From assembly GCA_019634715.1 (NCBI GenBank), contig JAHCAU010000021.1, forward strand, positions 1 through 61,157: a DNA stretch of 61,157 nt, given 5' to 3'. Origin of the DNA: Lysobacter sp. (GTDB lineage Bacteria; Pseudomonadota; Gammaproteobacteria; Xanthomonadales; Xanthomonadaceae). Under the pieces are notes generated by a model. The model was not told where the DNA came from, did not search any database, and worked only from the letters and a program-made list of their open reading frames with translations. The position numbers and the translations under genes were made by a program. Of this stretch, positions 8,752 through 15,577 are shown piece by piece. Numbering within the stretch: the first letter of the stretch is position 1; each line of letters opens with the position of its first letter.

Positions 8752-9975
8752 TCAGGAGAACACGCGCCACATAGCCTGCAGGCCGATGGCGATCCCGTCG
8801 CTGCCGTAGTGCACGGCGATGTGGAACATCGGCATCGACAGCACGTAGAACACGCCGCTCCAGAAGATCGCGACCGGCCCGTAGCTGTAGTTGTAGGCCC
8901 GGTAGCGCGCGGCGGCGCCGTCGGGATCGCGCGCCCGGTCGCGGGCGATCAGCGGCAGCAGCGTGCGCCGGATCGCCAGCAGTGTACGCAGCGAGATCGC
9001 TTCGGCGACCACGGCCACCACGGTGGTCAGCAGCAGGCTGTAGCCCGACAGGGCCGCTGCGAAGGCGATGGCCATCCACAGCAGGGTCCAGCGCAGGTAG
9101 CGATGGTAGGCCGCGAGGATGCCGTCGCGTTCCTCCAGGGTTTCGGCGTAGGCGAGGATGTAGCGACGGGTGAGGTGCGCCGCCAGCCAGCCGCTGGCCA
9201 GGCTGCCGCCGATCAGGCCACCCAGGCCGAGCATGCCCATCAGGCCCTTGCTGGCGATGCCGCCGCCGACCGCGCCCGCGCCCAGGGTGGTCGCGGCCAT
9301 CGCGGCGCCCGGCTTGGTCGCGATGCCCAGCCCGGTGATGACCGCCGCGGTGAACGCGGCCGATGGCGCCGAATTGCGCGCGAATTCGCCGAAGCGCGCC
9401 AGCAGGTCGTCGCGGATCTGCTGGCGCGCCCGCGACAGGCGCTTGCGCACGGCGGCATCGGTGATGCCCAGCAGCGAGGCCACCTGCTGCGAACTCTGGC
9501 CCTCGCGATAGAACAGCAGCAGGGTTTCGCGGCTGTCCTCGGGCAGGGCGGCGATCAGCTCGGCCGCCGCGGCCTCGCGTTCGCCGTCGAGCACGTGCTC
9601 CATCGGCTGCGGACCGGGGTCGGCGGCGACCGCCAGCACCAGCTCGGCGTTGGCGCCGTCCAGGGGCTGGTCGCGGTAGCGGCGCAGGTGGTCGCGGGCC
9701 AGGTTGCGCGCGATCTGGCGCAGCCAGGGCAGGAAGCTGTCCGGGCTGTGCAGGCTGTCCAGCCGCTGCCAGGCGTTGAAGAACGCTTCCTGGGCGATGT
9801 CCTCGCTGGCCCCCACGTCGCGGGTGATCGCCAGCGCGACCGCGGTCACCGTGTTCTGGCAGGCGGAGACGATCCGGCCGTAGGCGACGGCGTCTCCGCC
9901 CCGGGCGGCAGGCAGGTCGCGCTGGATCAGGGCATCGATGGACACGGCGTCGACGGTGAGTGCGGTAGCGGTCAT
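8752..9975 (-). CDS. ECF-like sigma factor with membrane C-terminal tail (first copy)
   Basis: Encodes 407 residues from the ATG at 9975. Region 2 has ASEDIAQEAFFNAWQRL and LPWLRQIARNLARDHLRR; region 4 has SSQQVASLLGITDAAVRKRL. A long C-terminal part follows, with glycine-rich (GGGIASKGLMGMLGLGGLIG) and strongly hydrophobic segments and at least four predicted membrane spans. The start at 9975 (MTATALT) was chosen because it lines up with the start of the paralogue downstream; ATGs at 9984 and 10017 are in the same frame and cannot be excluded. It is the first gene of a minus-strand run (sigma, sigma, PAP2-like, bpt, EEP) and is divergent from the EF-hand gene. Confidence 0.87.
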   Translation of the reverse strand: MTATALTVDAVSIDALIQRDLPAARGGDAVAYGRIVSACQNTVTAVALAITRDVGASEDIAQEAFFNAWQRLDSLHSPDSFLPWLRQIARNLARDHLRRYRDQPLDGANAELVLAVAADPGPQPMEHVLDGEREAAAAELIAALPEDSRETLLLFYREGQSSQQVASLLGITDAAVRKRLSRARQQIRDDLLARFGEFARNSAPSAAFTAAVITGLGIATKPGAAMAATTLGAGAVGGGIASKGLMGMLGLGGLIGGSLASGWLAAHLTRRYILAYAETLEERDGILAAYHRYLRWTLLWMAIAFAAALSGYSLLLTTVVAVVAEAISLRTLLAIRRTLLPLIARDRARDPDGAAARYRAYNYSYGPVAIFWSGVFYVLSMPMFHIAVHYGSDGIAIGLQAMWRVFS

Positions 9976-10153
9976 GGGCGGCATGGTCTCAGGCAGACAG
10001 GCTGCGGGTACAGGCACAGGGACGCGGAAGCCCGGCGAATGTGACCGGACGGGCTTGCCGGTGCCGGCCAGCGGTCAACCGGGACACCCTCCGGGCGTTG
10101 ACCCGGATGTGCGCATGCATGCCGCATCCCCCCTTTCCCAAGAGGAACACTCC

Positions 10154-10759
10154 ATGAAACCCATCGTACTGCTCACCACCGCCCTGATCGTCGCGGCGGC
10201 CGGCGTGCCTGTTCTCGCGCAGGGCGGCCCGGCTGGCAAGCATGGCCGCATGGCCGAGCTCGACACCAACAAGGACGGCTTCATCGACCGCGCCGAAGCG
10301 GCGAAGGCGCCGAAACTGCTGGAACGCTTCGACCGTCTCGACGTCAACAAGGACGGCCGGATTTCGGCCGAGGAACGTCCGCAGCGCGGCCGCCACGGCG
10401 GCAAGGGCGGCCGCATGGCCGTGCTCGACACGAACAAGGACGGCTTCATCGACCGCGCCGAAGCGGCGAAGGCGCCGAAACTGCTGGAACACTTCGACCG
10501 TCTCGACGTCAACAAGGATGGCCGGATTTCGGCCGAGGAACGTCCGCAGCGCGGCCGCCACGGCGGGAAAGGCGGCTGGGCGAAGCTCGACACCGATGGC
10601 GACCAGCGCGTGAGCCGCCAGGAAGCCGCGCAGTGGCCCCGCCTGACCGAGAAGTTCGCCGCGATCGACGGCAACAAGGACGGTTATCTCAGCCGCGAGG
10701 AACTGCAGTCGTATCGTCGCGAGCACGGCAGGGGTCCGCAGGCGCCGGTCAAGCCGTAA
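10154..10759 (+). CDS. Exported EF-hand calcium-binding protein built of repeats
   Basis: A 201-residue protein with a signal peptide (KPIVLLTTALIVAAAGVPVLAQ) and six EF-hand loops starting at about residues 37, 63, 92, 118, 146 and 172, each of the form D-x-N-x-D-G-x-I-x-x-x-E (for example DTNKDGFIDRAE and DVNKDGRISAEE). Loops 1-2 and 3-4 belong to two almost identical 55-residue units; loops 5-6 form a diverged third unit. Calcium binding outside the cytoplasm is very likely; a buffering, adhesion or sensing role is open. A ribosome-binding site (AGAGGAAC, 10141-10148) precedes the ATG. It may respond to the divergent sigma-factor gene, but nothing in the sequence proves that. Confidence 0.88.
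   Translation: MKPIVLLTTALIVAAAGVPVLAQGGPAGKHGRMAELDTNKDGFIDRAEAAKAPKLLERFDRLDVNKDGRISAEERPQRGRHGGKGGRMAVLDTNKDGFIDRAEAAKAPKLLEHFDRLDVNKDGRISAEERPQRGRHGGKGGWAKLDTDGDQRVSRQEAAQWPRLTEKFAAIDGNKDGYLSREELQSYRREHGRGPQAPVKP
10247..10576 (+). repeat. Tandem 165-bp duplication inside the EF-hand gene
   Basis: Bases 10247-10411 and 10412-10576 are two head-to-tail 165-bp units, each encoding two EF-hands. They differ at only a few positions (for example Glu/Val after MA and Arg/His before FDRLDV). The match at DNA level, including silent positions, shows a recent duplication or ongoing homogenisation. Confidence 0.9.
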
Positions 10760-10796
10760 GCGGATGCGCTCGGAGGCGGCAGAGGCTTCTGAATCC

Positions 10797-10905
10797 CAAA
10801 GCCCCCTTTGCTAAAGCGGGCGGCGTCAGCGGGGGATTTGCTTTGCCTCCAAAAGCAAATCCCCCCGCCGCGCTGCGCGCGTCGGCCCCCTTTTTCAAAG
10901 GGGGC
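10797..10905. repeat. Dispersed palindromic repeat, 'gcaaatccccc' type, copy 1
   Basis: The inverted arms GGGGGATTTGC (10831-10841) and GCAAATCCCCC (10855-10865) are followed by GCCGCGCTGCGCGCGTCGGC and a perfect hairpin GCCCCCTTT / AAAGGGGGC (10885-10905). A second, shorter copy lies at 44291-44340. No open frame spans it. It lies between the EF-hand gene and the convergent DUF2007 gene and could also act as a terminator. Confidence 0.7.
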
Positions 10906-11035
10906 GAAACGGTACGCTTCAATAGAGGAAGATCGGCACGAACCTCGGATCGCGTCCGATGCGATGACTGATCGTGCGCGCGTTCGTGGGGGATGGAAGC
11001 GATGGCGCCGTGAGAAGACGCGACCGGACCGCCGC

Positions 11036-11845
11036 TCAGAGCACGATCCGCTTCACCCGCCACAGCGTGTCGTCGCGCTCGACTTCGAGCGTGCGCACGT
11101 CCTCGCGGCGCTTGCCGTCCGGGCCCTGGTCGGCGATGACCAGGCGCACGGTGCCGGTGCCCCAGCCGTCGGTGCGGTATTCGGCCACATCGATCGACAG
11201 CAGCGACATGGCGTCGGCGCCGCCGCAGGCCGAGGCCGGGCGCAGGCGCTTGCGCTCGACCTTCAGCTGTTCGAGCACGCGTTCCGACGGGTCCTTGCCG
11301 TCAACCGACAGGCAGGCTTCGGCGCCGTCGTGGGCACGGAGTTCGACATCGATCAGCATCGCCGCCAGTGCGCTGGGGGTCTCGACGACATGCGTGTTCG
11401 CCGCCGGTGCCGTCGCGGCCGCTTCCGTCACCGTGGGCGCTGCCGATTGCGGCCTCTTCCACGACAGCAGGCCGATGGCCATCGCGACGGCGATGATCAG
11501 CAGCAGCGCGCTTCTCATGCGGAAGGCGCGGCGTTTGCGCGCCGCCGCCGCGTCTTCGCCGCGCACGTCGTGCGGCGTCGGCAGGTAGCTTGTCGGCGAG
11601 CGGCCCGAATCGAGCAGGCCCATCTCACGCAGGATCTCCCGCGCCTTCGGCTGGTCGTCGGAGGCGACCACCCAGACCGCCGGGCGCACGTCGCCTTCGG
11701 GGTTTTCGCGGTAGCTGAACGTGCTGCGCCGTTTGCCCCGGTAGGAGCGGCCATTGGTCACGCGGGTCTCGATGCCCTGCTCGTTGAGCAGGGCGGCGAC
11801 GCGTTCGACGTTCTCGAGGCGGGGACTGCTGAAGACCTGGCGCAT
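11036..11845 (-). CDS. DUF2007-domain membrane protein
   Basis: A 269-residue protein. The first 75 residues match the DUF2007 'putative signal transducing protein' fold (RQVFSSPRLENVERVAALL, then WVVASDDQPKAREILREMGL), a small alpha/beta domain often found in proteins of unknown role. One membrane span lies at about 109-127 (SALLLIIAVAMAIGLLSW), and a region of about 140 residues without a recognisable domain follows. The topology suggests a cytoplasmic DUF2007 domain and a periplasmic C-terminal part. It starts 4 bases after the stop of tesB and is probably cotranscribed with it. Function not known. Confidence 0.8.
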   Translation of the reverse strand: MRQVFSSPRLENVERVAALLNEQGIETRVTNGRSYRGKRRSTFSYRENPEGDVRPAVWVVASDDQPKAREILREMGLLDSGRSPTSYLPTPHDVRGEDAAAARKRRAFRMRSALLLIIAVAMAIGLLSWKRPQSAAPTVTEAAATAPAANTHVVETPSALAAMLIDVELRAHDGAEACLSVDGKDPSERVLEQLKVERKRLRPASACGGADAMSLLSIDVAEYRTDGWGTGTVRLVIADQGPDGKRREDVRTLEVERDDTLWRVKRIVL

Positions 11846-11849
11846 GGGA

Positions 11850-12743
11850 TCAGTGTCCTGCCTTGTCGATGTCGTTGTGGAGTACGCGAATCATGCCTTC
11901 CTGCGAGGTGCTGGCGATCAGGTGGCCGGCGCGGTCGAAGATCTGGCCGCGCGCCAGGCCGCGCGCGTTCTGCGCGCTGGGACTGTCGATCGAATACAGC
12001 AGCCAGTCGTCGGCGCGGAAGGCACGGTGGAACCACATCGTGTGGTCGAGCGAGGCCATCTGCACGTTCGGCTGGTAGTAGCTGATGCCATGCGGGAAGG
12101 TGGTGGTGCCCAGCAGGTGGAAATCGCTGGCGTAGGCGAGCAGGGCGCGGTGCAGTTCCGGGGCGTCGCCGACGCGCTCGGCCAGGCGGAACCAGACCTG
12201 CTGGAACGGCGGACGCTTGGGCGGATTGAGGTCGTCGCGCGGATAGATCGGTCGGAATTCGAAGGGGCCGGTGCGGTTCAGCCAGCGCTGGATCTTGGTC
12301 GGCAACTGCGCCAGCTTGTCCGGCGACAGCGTCGGCGTGGGGTCCACGTCCTCGGGCATCGGCACCTGCGGCATGGGCAGTTGGTGCTCGGCGCCGTCCT
12401 CGTGGACCTGGAACGAGGCCGCGCAGACGAAGATCGGCTGGCCGTGCTGGATCGCGGTCACCCGGCGCACCGAGAAGCTGCCGCCGTCGCGGGTGCGGTC
12501 CACGTCGTAGACGATGGGATGTTCGATGTCGCCGGCGCGCAGGAAGTAGGCGTGCAGCGAATGCGCGTCGCGCGCCCCCCTGGCCGAGTCGAGCGTCGCC
12601 TGGGCGGCGGAGAGCGCCTGGCCCAGCACCTGGCCGCCGAAGACATACTTGGTGCCGATGTCGCGGCTCTGTCCGCGGAACAGATTGTTTTCCAGCCGCT
12701 CCAGCGACAGCAGTTCGATGAGTTCGGAGACGGGCGAGGACAT
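11850..12743 (-). CDS. tesB: Acyl-CoA thioesterase II
   Basis: A 297-residue double-hotdog thioesterase that splits acyl-CoA into free fatty acid and CoA in the cytoplasm. Recognised by LENNLFRGQSRD, the FGGQVLGQAL helix, HSLHAYFLRAGD, YASDFHLLGTT (catalytic Asp), SLDHTMWFHR and the C-terminal ARGLARGQIFDRAGHLIAS with the conserved Gln. The reading frame runs on upstream, but family length and the promoter at 12771-12799 point to the ATG at 12743. First gene of a two-gene unit with the DUF2007 gene. Confidence 0.93.
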   Translation of the reverse strand: MSSPVSELIELLSLERLENNLFRGQSRDIGTKYVFGGQVLGQALSAAQATLDSARGARDAHSLHAYFLRAGDIEHPIVYDVDRTRDGGSFSVRRVTAIQHGQPIFVCAASFQVHEDGAEHQLPMPQVPMPEDVDPTPTLSPDKLAQLPTKIQRWLNRTGPFEFRPIYPRDDLNPPKRPPFQQVWFRLAERVGDAPELHRALLAYASDFHLLGTTTFPHGISYYQPNVQMASLDHTMWFHRAFRADDWLLYSIDSPSAQNARGLARGQIFDRAGHLIASTSQEGMIRVLHNDIDKAGH

Positions 12744-12770
12744 GGGAAAGCCGGTGGGGACGTGGCCGCG

Positions 12771-12799
12771 ATTATAGGCCGGGCAGCCTGCCGGCATCC
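12771..12799 (-). promoter_or_regulatory. Promoter of tesB
   Basis: Reading left, a perfect TATAAT (12776-12771) is preceded by a 17-base spacer and a weak -35 GGATGC (12799-12794). It lies about 30 bases before the tesB ATG. Confidence 0.6.
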
Positions 12800-12897
12800 G
12801 GCCCGGGGAACGGCAAGACGCATCGTTGCCCGGATGCGTTCGCTGCCGCCGGGCGTTGCGTGCGACGCTGGCCCCGTTCCCGCGACAGGTTCCCGCC

Positions 12898-13758
12898 ATG
12901 ACCACCCTCATCGCCCCGCGCGTCCACGACATCGGCGGTTTCGACGTCCGCCGCGCCGTGCCCTCCGTCCAGGCCCGCAGCGTCGGCCCCTTCGTGTTCG
13001 TCGACCACATCGGCCCGGCGGTCTTCGCGCCGGAGACCGGCATGGACGTACGCCCGCACCCGCACATCGGTCTGGCCACGGTGACCTTCCTGTGGTCGGG
13101 GCGGATCCACCATCGCGACAGCCTGGGCACCCGCCAGGACATCGGCCCGGGCGACGTGAACTGGATGACCGCCGGGCGTGGCATCGCCCATTCCGAGCGC
13201 ACCCCGGTCGCGCTGCGTCCGTCCGGGCACGCCCTCCACGGCCTGCAGACCTGGGTGGCGCTGCCGAAGGCCTTCGAGGAGGTCGATCCGGCCTTCCACC
13301 ACCATCCCGCCGACACTCTGCCGCGCCAGCAGCGCCCCGACGCCCTGCTGCGCGTGGTCGCCGGCCGCGCCCTGGGCGAGGAGTCACCGGTGAAGGTGTT
13401 CGCCGACACGCTGTACGTCGCGATTGACCTCGATCCCGGTGCCGAGGTCGAACTGGAGGCCTCGCACCCGGAACGCGCGCTTTACGTGCTCGAAGGCGAG
13501 AGCCAGCTCGACGGCAGCGACATCCCGCCGATGCACCTGGTGGTGCTCGACCGCGGCGCGCGTCATCGCCTGCGCGCGAAGACACCGCTGAAGGCCATGC
13601 TGCTCGGCGGCGAACCGCTCGATGGCCACCGCCACCTGTGGTGGAACTTCGTGTCCTCGTCGAAGGACCGCATCGAACAGGCCAAGCGCGACTGGATCCT
13701 CGGCAACTTCGGCCATGTGCCGGGCGAAACGGAGTTCATTCCACTGCCGGAGCGGTGA
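12898..13758 (+). CDS. Pirin family protein
   Basis: A 286-residue bicupin. The N-terminal cupin carries the metal-binding residues typical of pirins: HPHIGLATVTFLW, then HRDSLG and GRGIAHSE. The family motif FVFVDHIGP and the C-terminal HRHLWWNFVSSSKDRI are also present. Bacterial pirins are iron-binding cytoplasmic proteins; some show quercetinase activity and others bind partner proteins, so the actual role here is open. The ATG at 12898 was taken because the upstream extension of the frame does not match the family. Transcribed away from tesB. Confidence 0.92.
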   Translation: MTTLIAPRVHDIGGFDVRRAVPSVQARSVGPFVFVDHIGPAVFAPETGMDVRPHPHIGLATVTFLWSGRIHHRDSLGTRQDIGPGDVNWMTAGRGIAHSERTPVALRPSGHALHGLQTWVALPKAFEEVDPAFHHHPADTLPRQQRPDALLRVVAGRALGEESPVKVFADTLYVAIDLDPGAEVELEASHPERALYVLEGESQLDGSDIPPMHLVVLDRGARHRLRAKTPLKAMLLGGEPLDGHRHLWWNFVSSSKDRIEQAKRDWILGNFGHVPGETEFIPLPER

Positions 13759-13783
13759 GCCACGACCGGAGCCCTGCTGTTGC

Positions 13784-13841
13784 AGGAGCGACGCAAGTCG
13801 CGACGCTTTTCCAGTGGACAGTCGCGACTTGCGTCGCTCCT
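13784..13841. repeat. Dispersed palindrome 'aggagcgacgcaagtcgcgac' type
   Basis: Perfect 21-base inverted arms at 13784-13804 and 13821-13841 around a 16-base loop. It lies between the convergent pirin and amidase genes, where it could end transcription from both sides. The same kind of element, with the related core GGAGCGGCTTCAGCCGCGA, is found inside metG at 56421-56492. Confidence 0.8.
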
Positions 13842-13859
13842 ACGACAGCAAAGACCGAT

Positions 13860-14438
13860 TTACGGCGTCAACCGCTCCCACCGCACCGTTTCCATGATCC
13901 GATTCCACGGAAACAGCGGCCCCGGGTCGCGCTTGCGCGGCACCTGAACGGTCGGGTCGTCGAGCGCCTGTTCCATCTCGCGGTCCAGGTCTTCGTGGCC
14001 GGCGATGAACTTCACCGAGGGGAACTGCGCCTGCAGATGCGCGAGCAGCGCGATCAGCGCGGCGATCTGCGCCTCGGGATAGGGCTCGTCCATCGCCTGG
14101 TGCTTCGAGTCGCGCCAGTGCGGGTAGCGGCCGGTGTTGACCAGTTCGATGCCGAGCGAGCGCGGGTTGTGGCCACGCACGTGGTGGGCGACGCGGTCGG
14201 GGCGCACGTACAGCAGCACGCGGCCGTCGCGGTCGATGTAGTAGTGGCCGCTGTTGCCGGTGCCGCTGGCCTCGTAGAGCACGCGTTCGCCGAACTCGCG
14301 GGCGGAGGCCAGCGTGGGCGTTTCGGTGCAGTGGACGACCACCAGGTCGATCTGCGAGAGCGGGCGGGCGTCGAGTTTCTGCTCGTAGGGCAGGGGCGCG
14401 ATCTCGACGGGGGGCATCGGCGGCAGGTCGGGCAGCAT
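13860..14438 (-). CDS. N-acetylmuramoyl-L-alanine amidase, Amidase_2 type
   Basis: A 192-residue zinc amidase of the AmpD/PGRP type, cutting the bond between MurNAc and the peptide stem. Zinc-ligand and active-site positions are seen in VVVHCTETP (first His), GNSGHYYIDRDGRV, SLGIELVNTG and FIAGHEDLDR (His), with KRDPGPLFPWNRI at the end. No signal peptide is seen, so it is probably cytoplasmic and acts in cell-wall recycling; it lacks some residues typical of true AmpD, so no gene name is given. Divergent from the MOSC gene, with only 23 bases between the two ATGs. Confidence 0.87.
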   Translation of the reverse strand: MLPDLPPMPPVEIAPLPYEQKLDARPLSQIDLVVVHCTETPTLASAREFGERVLYEASGTGNSGHYYIDRDGRVLLYVRPDRVAHHVRGHNPRSLGIELVNTGRYPHWRDSKHQAMDEPYPEAQIAALIALLAHLQAQFPSVKFIAGHEDLDREMEQALDDPTVQVPRKRDPGPLFPWNRIMETVRWERLTP

Positions 14439-14444
14439 GGCCCG

Positions 14445-14456
14445 GATGCTAGCATC
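14445..14456. promoter_or_regulatory. Palindromic shared -10 element between amidase and MOSC genes
   Basis: The 12-base perfect palindrome GATGCTAGCATC contains TAGCAT on both strands (14450-14455 forward, 14451-14446 reverse). The forward copy is 6 bases before the MOSC ATG and the reverse copy 7 bases before the amidase ATG, so both transcripts would be leaderless. The spacing is seen; the promoter role is inferred. Confidence 0.5.
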
Positions 14457-14461
14457 TGCGG

Positions 14462-14962
14462 ATGTCGCTCCCGCCCCCCGGTTCCGAACTCCACGCCCTG
14501 ATGACGCAGTTTCCCCGCACCGGCACGGTGCGCTGGATCGGCCTGCGCCCGGCCCGCGATGTGCCGATGCGCGAGGTCGAGGAGGCCGAGGCCATCGCCG
14601 GCAAGGGCCTGCGCGGCGACCGTTACGGCAGTGGCAGCGGCAAGCGCGGCATCACCCTGATCCAGGCCGAGCACCTGCCGGTGATCGCGGCCCTGGCTGG
14701 TCTGGATGGCATCGCGCCGGCGACCCTGCGCCGCAACCTGGTGGTCTCCGGCCTGCCGCTGATCGCCCTGAAGGGCCGGCGCTTCCGGATCGGCGAGGTG
14801 CTGCTGGAGGGCACGCAGCCCTGCGATCCCTGCTCGCGGATGGAAGCCGCGCTCGGGCCCGGCGGCTACAACGGGATGCGCGGCCACGGCGGCCTGTGCG
14901 CCCGGATCGTCGAAGGCGGCACGCTGCGCATCGGCGACGCGGTGAGCTGGGTCGACGACTGA
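14462..14962 (+). CDS. MOSC-domain protein
   Basis: A 166-residue protein of the MOSC (molybdenum cofactor sulfurase C-terminal) family. Recognised by the N-terminal GTVRWIGLRPARD, GLRGDRYG, the basic stretch KRGITLIQAEHL, the RNLVVSGL segment, and the conserved Cys region GTQPCDPCSRME with HGGLCARIVEGG. MOSC domains bind a molybdenum cofactor or carry sulfur on the conserved Cys; the partner enzyme is not in this window. No Shine-Dalgarno sequence precedes the ATG, which fits the leaderless promoter proposed at 14445-14456. Confidence 0.9.
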   Translation: MSLPPPGSELHALMTQFPRTGTVRWIGLRPARDVPMREVEEAEAIAGKGLRGDRYGSGSGKRGITLIQAEHLPVIAALAGLDGIAPATLRRNLVVSGLPLIALKGRRFRIGEVLLEGTQPCDPCSRMEAALGPGGYNGMRGHGGLCARIVEGGTLRIGDAVSWVDD

Positions 14963-15034
14963 TCCGGCGCGTCGCGTTCATCCACCACGATTCCATCGAC
15001 GATTCGATCGTCGTTATCCCAGAGGATTTCCCGC

Positions 15035-15577
15035 GTGCGCGGACACTGCATTCTTTCCCATGGTTTCGAGAGTGGCCCCGACGCCACCAAGGTGACGGCG
15101 CTGGCCGAGGTCGCCGAGCGTTTCGGCTGGACCCACGAGCGCCCCGACTACACCGATCTGGACGCGAAGCGCGAGGTCAGTTCCGTGGGCGACGTCGTCG
15201 GTCGACTCGACCGCTTGCGTGCGCTCGCCACGGACGCCGCCGCGCGCGGGCCGCTGGTGCTGGCCGGTTCCAGCCTCGGCGCCTACATTTCGGCGCGGAT
15301 CGCCTTCGAGGCGCCGGTGCGCGCGCTGTTCCTGATGGCGCCGCCGCTGACGATGGGGCCGCTGCCGGGGCTGGATGCGCCATCGGTGCCCGTGTCGATC
15401 ATCCACGGCTGGGACGATGAACTGATTCCGGCGATGGACGTGGCGAACTGGGCGCAGGCACGCCGCGCGCGGCTGCTCCTGGTCGACGACGCGCATCGCC
15501 TGTCCTCGCACGTGCAGGCATCGGCCGATGCCTTCGCCGCGCTGCTCGCTGCCCTGAATGCCGAGGTGACGGCATGA
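15035..15577 (+). CDS. Small alpha/beta hydrolase
   Basis: A 180-residue single-domain alpha/beta hydrolase (YcfP/esterase-like). The nucleophile elbow is GSSLGAYIS (Ser), the acid is in IIHGWDDELIP (Asp), and the His is in LVDDAHRLSS; the oxyanion region is CILSHGFESGPDATK. The start is GTG at 15035, supported by AGAGGA at 15021-15026, 8 bases upstream. The stop overlaps the ATG of rlmKL (ATGA, 15574-15577), so the two are translationally coupled. The substrate is unknown. Confidence 0.88.
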   Translation: MRGHCILSHGFESGPDATKVTALAEVAERFGWTHERPDYTDLDAKREVSSVGDVVGRLDRLRALATDAAARGPLVLAGSSLGAYISARIAFEAPVRALFLMAPPLTMGPLPGLDAPSVPVSIIHGWDDELIPAMDVANWAQARRARLLLVDDAHRLSSHVQASADAFAALLAALNAEVTA

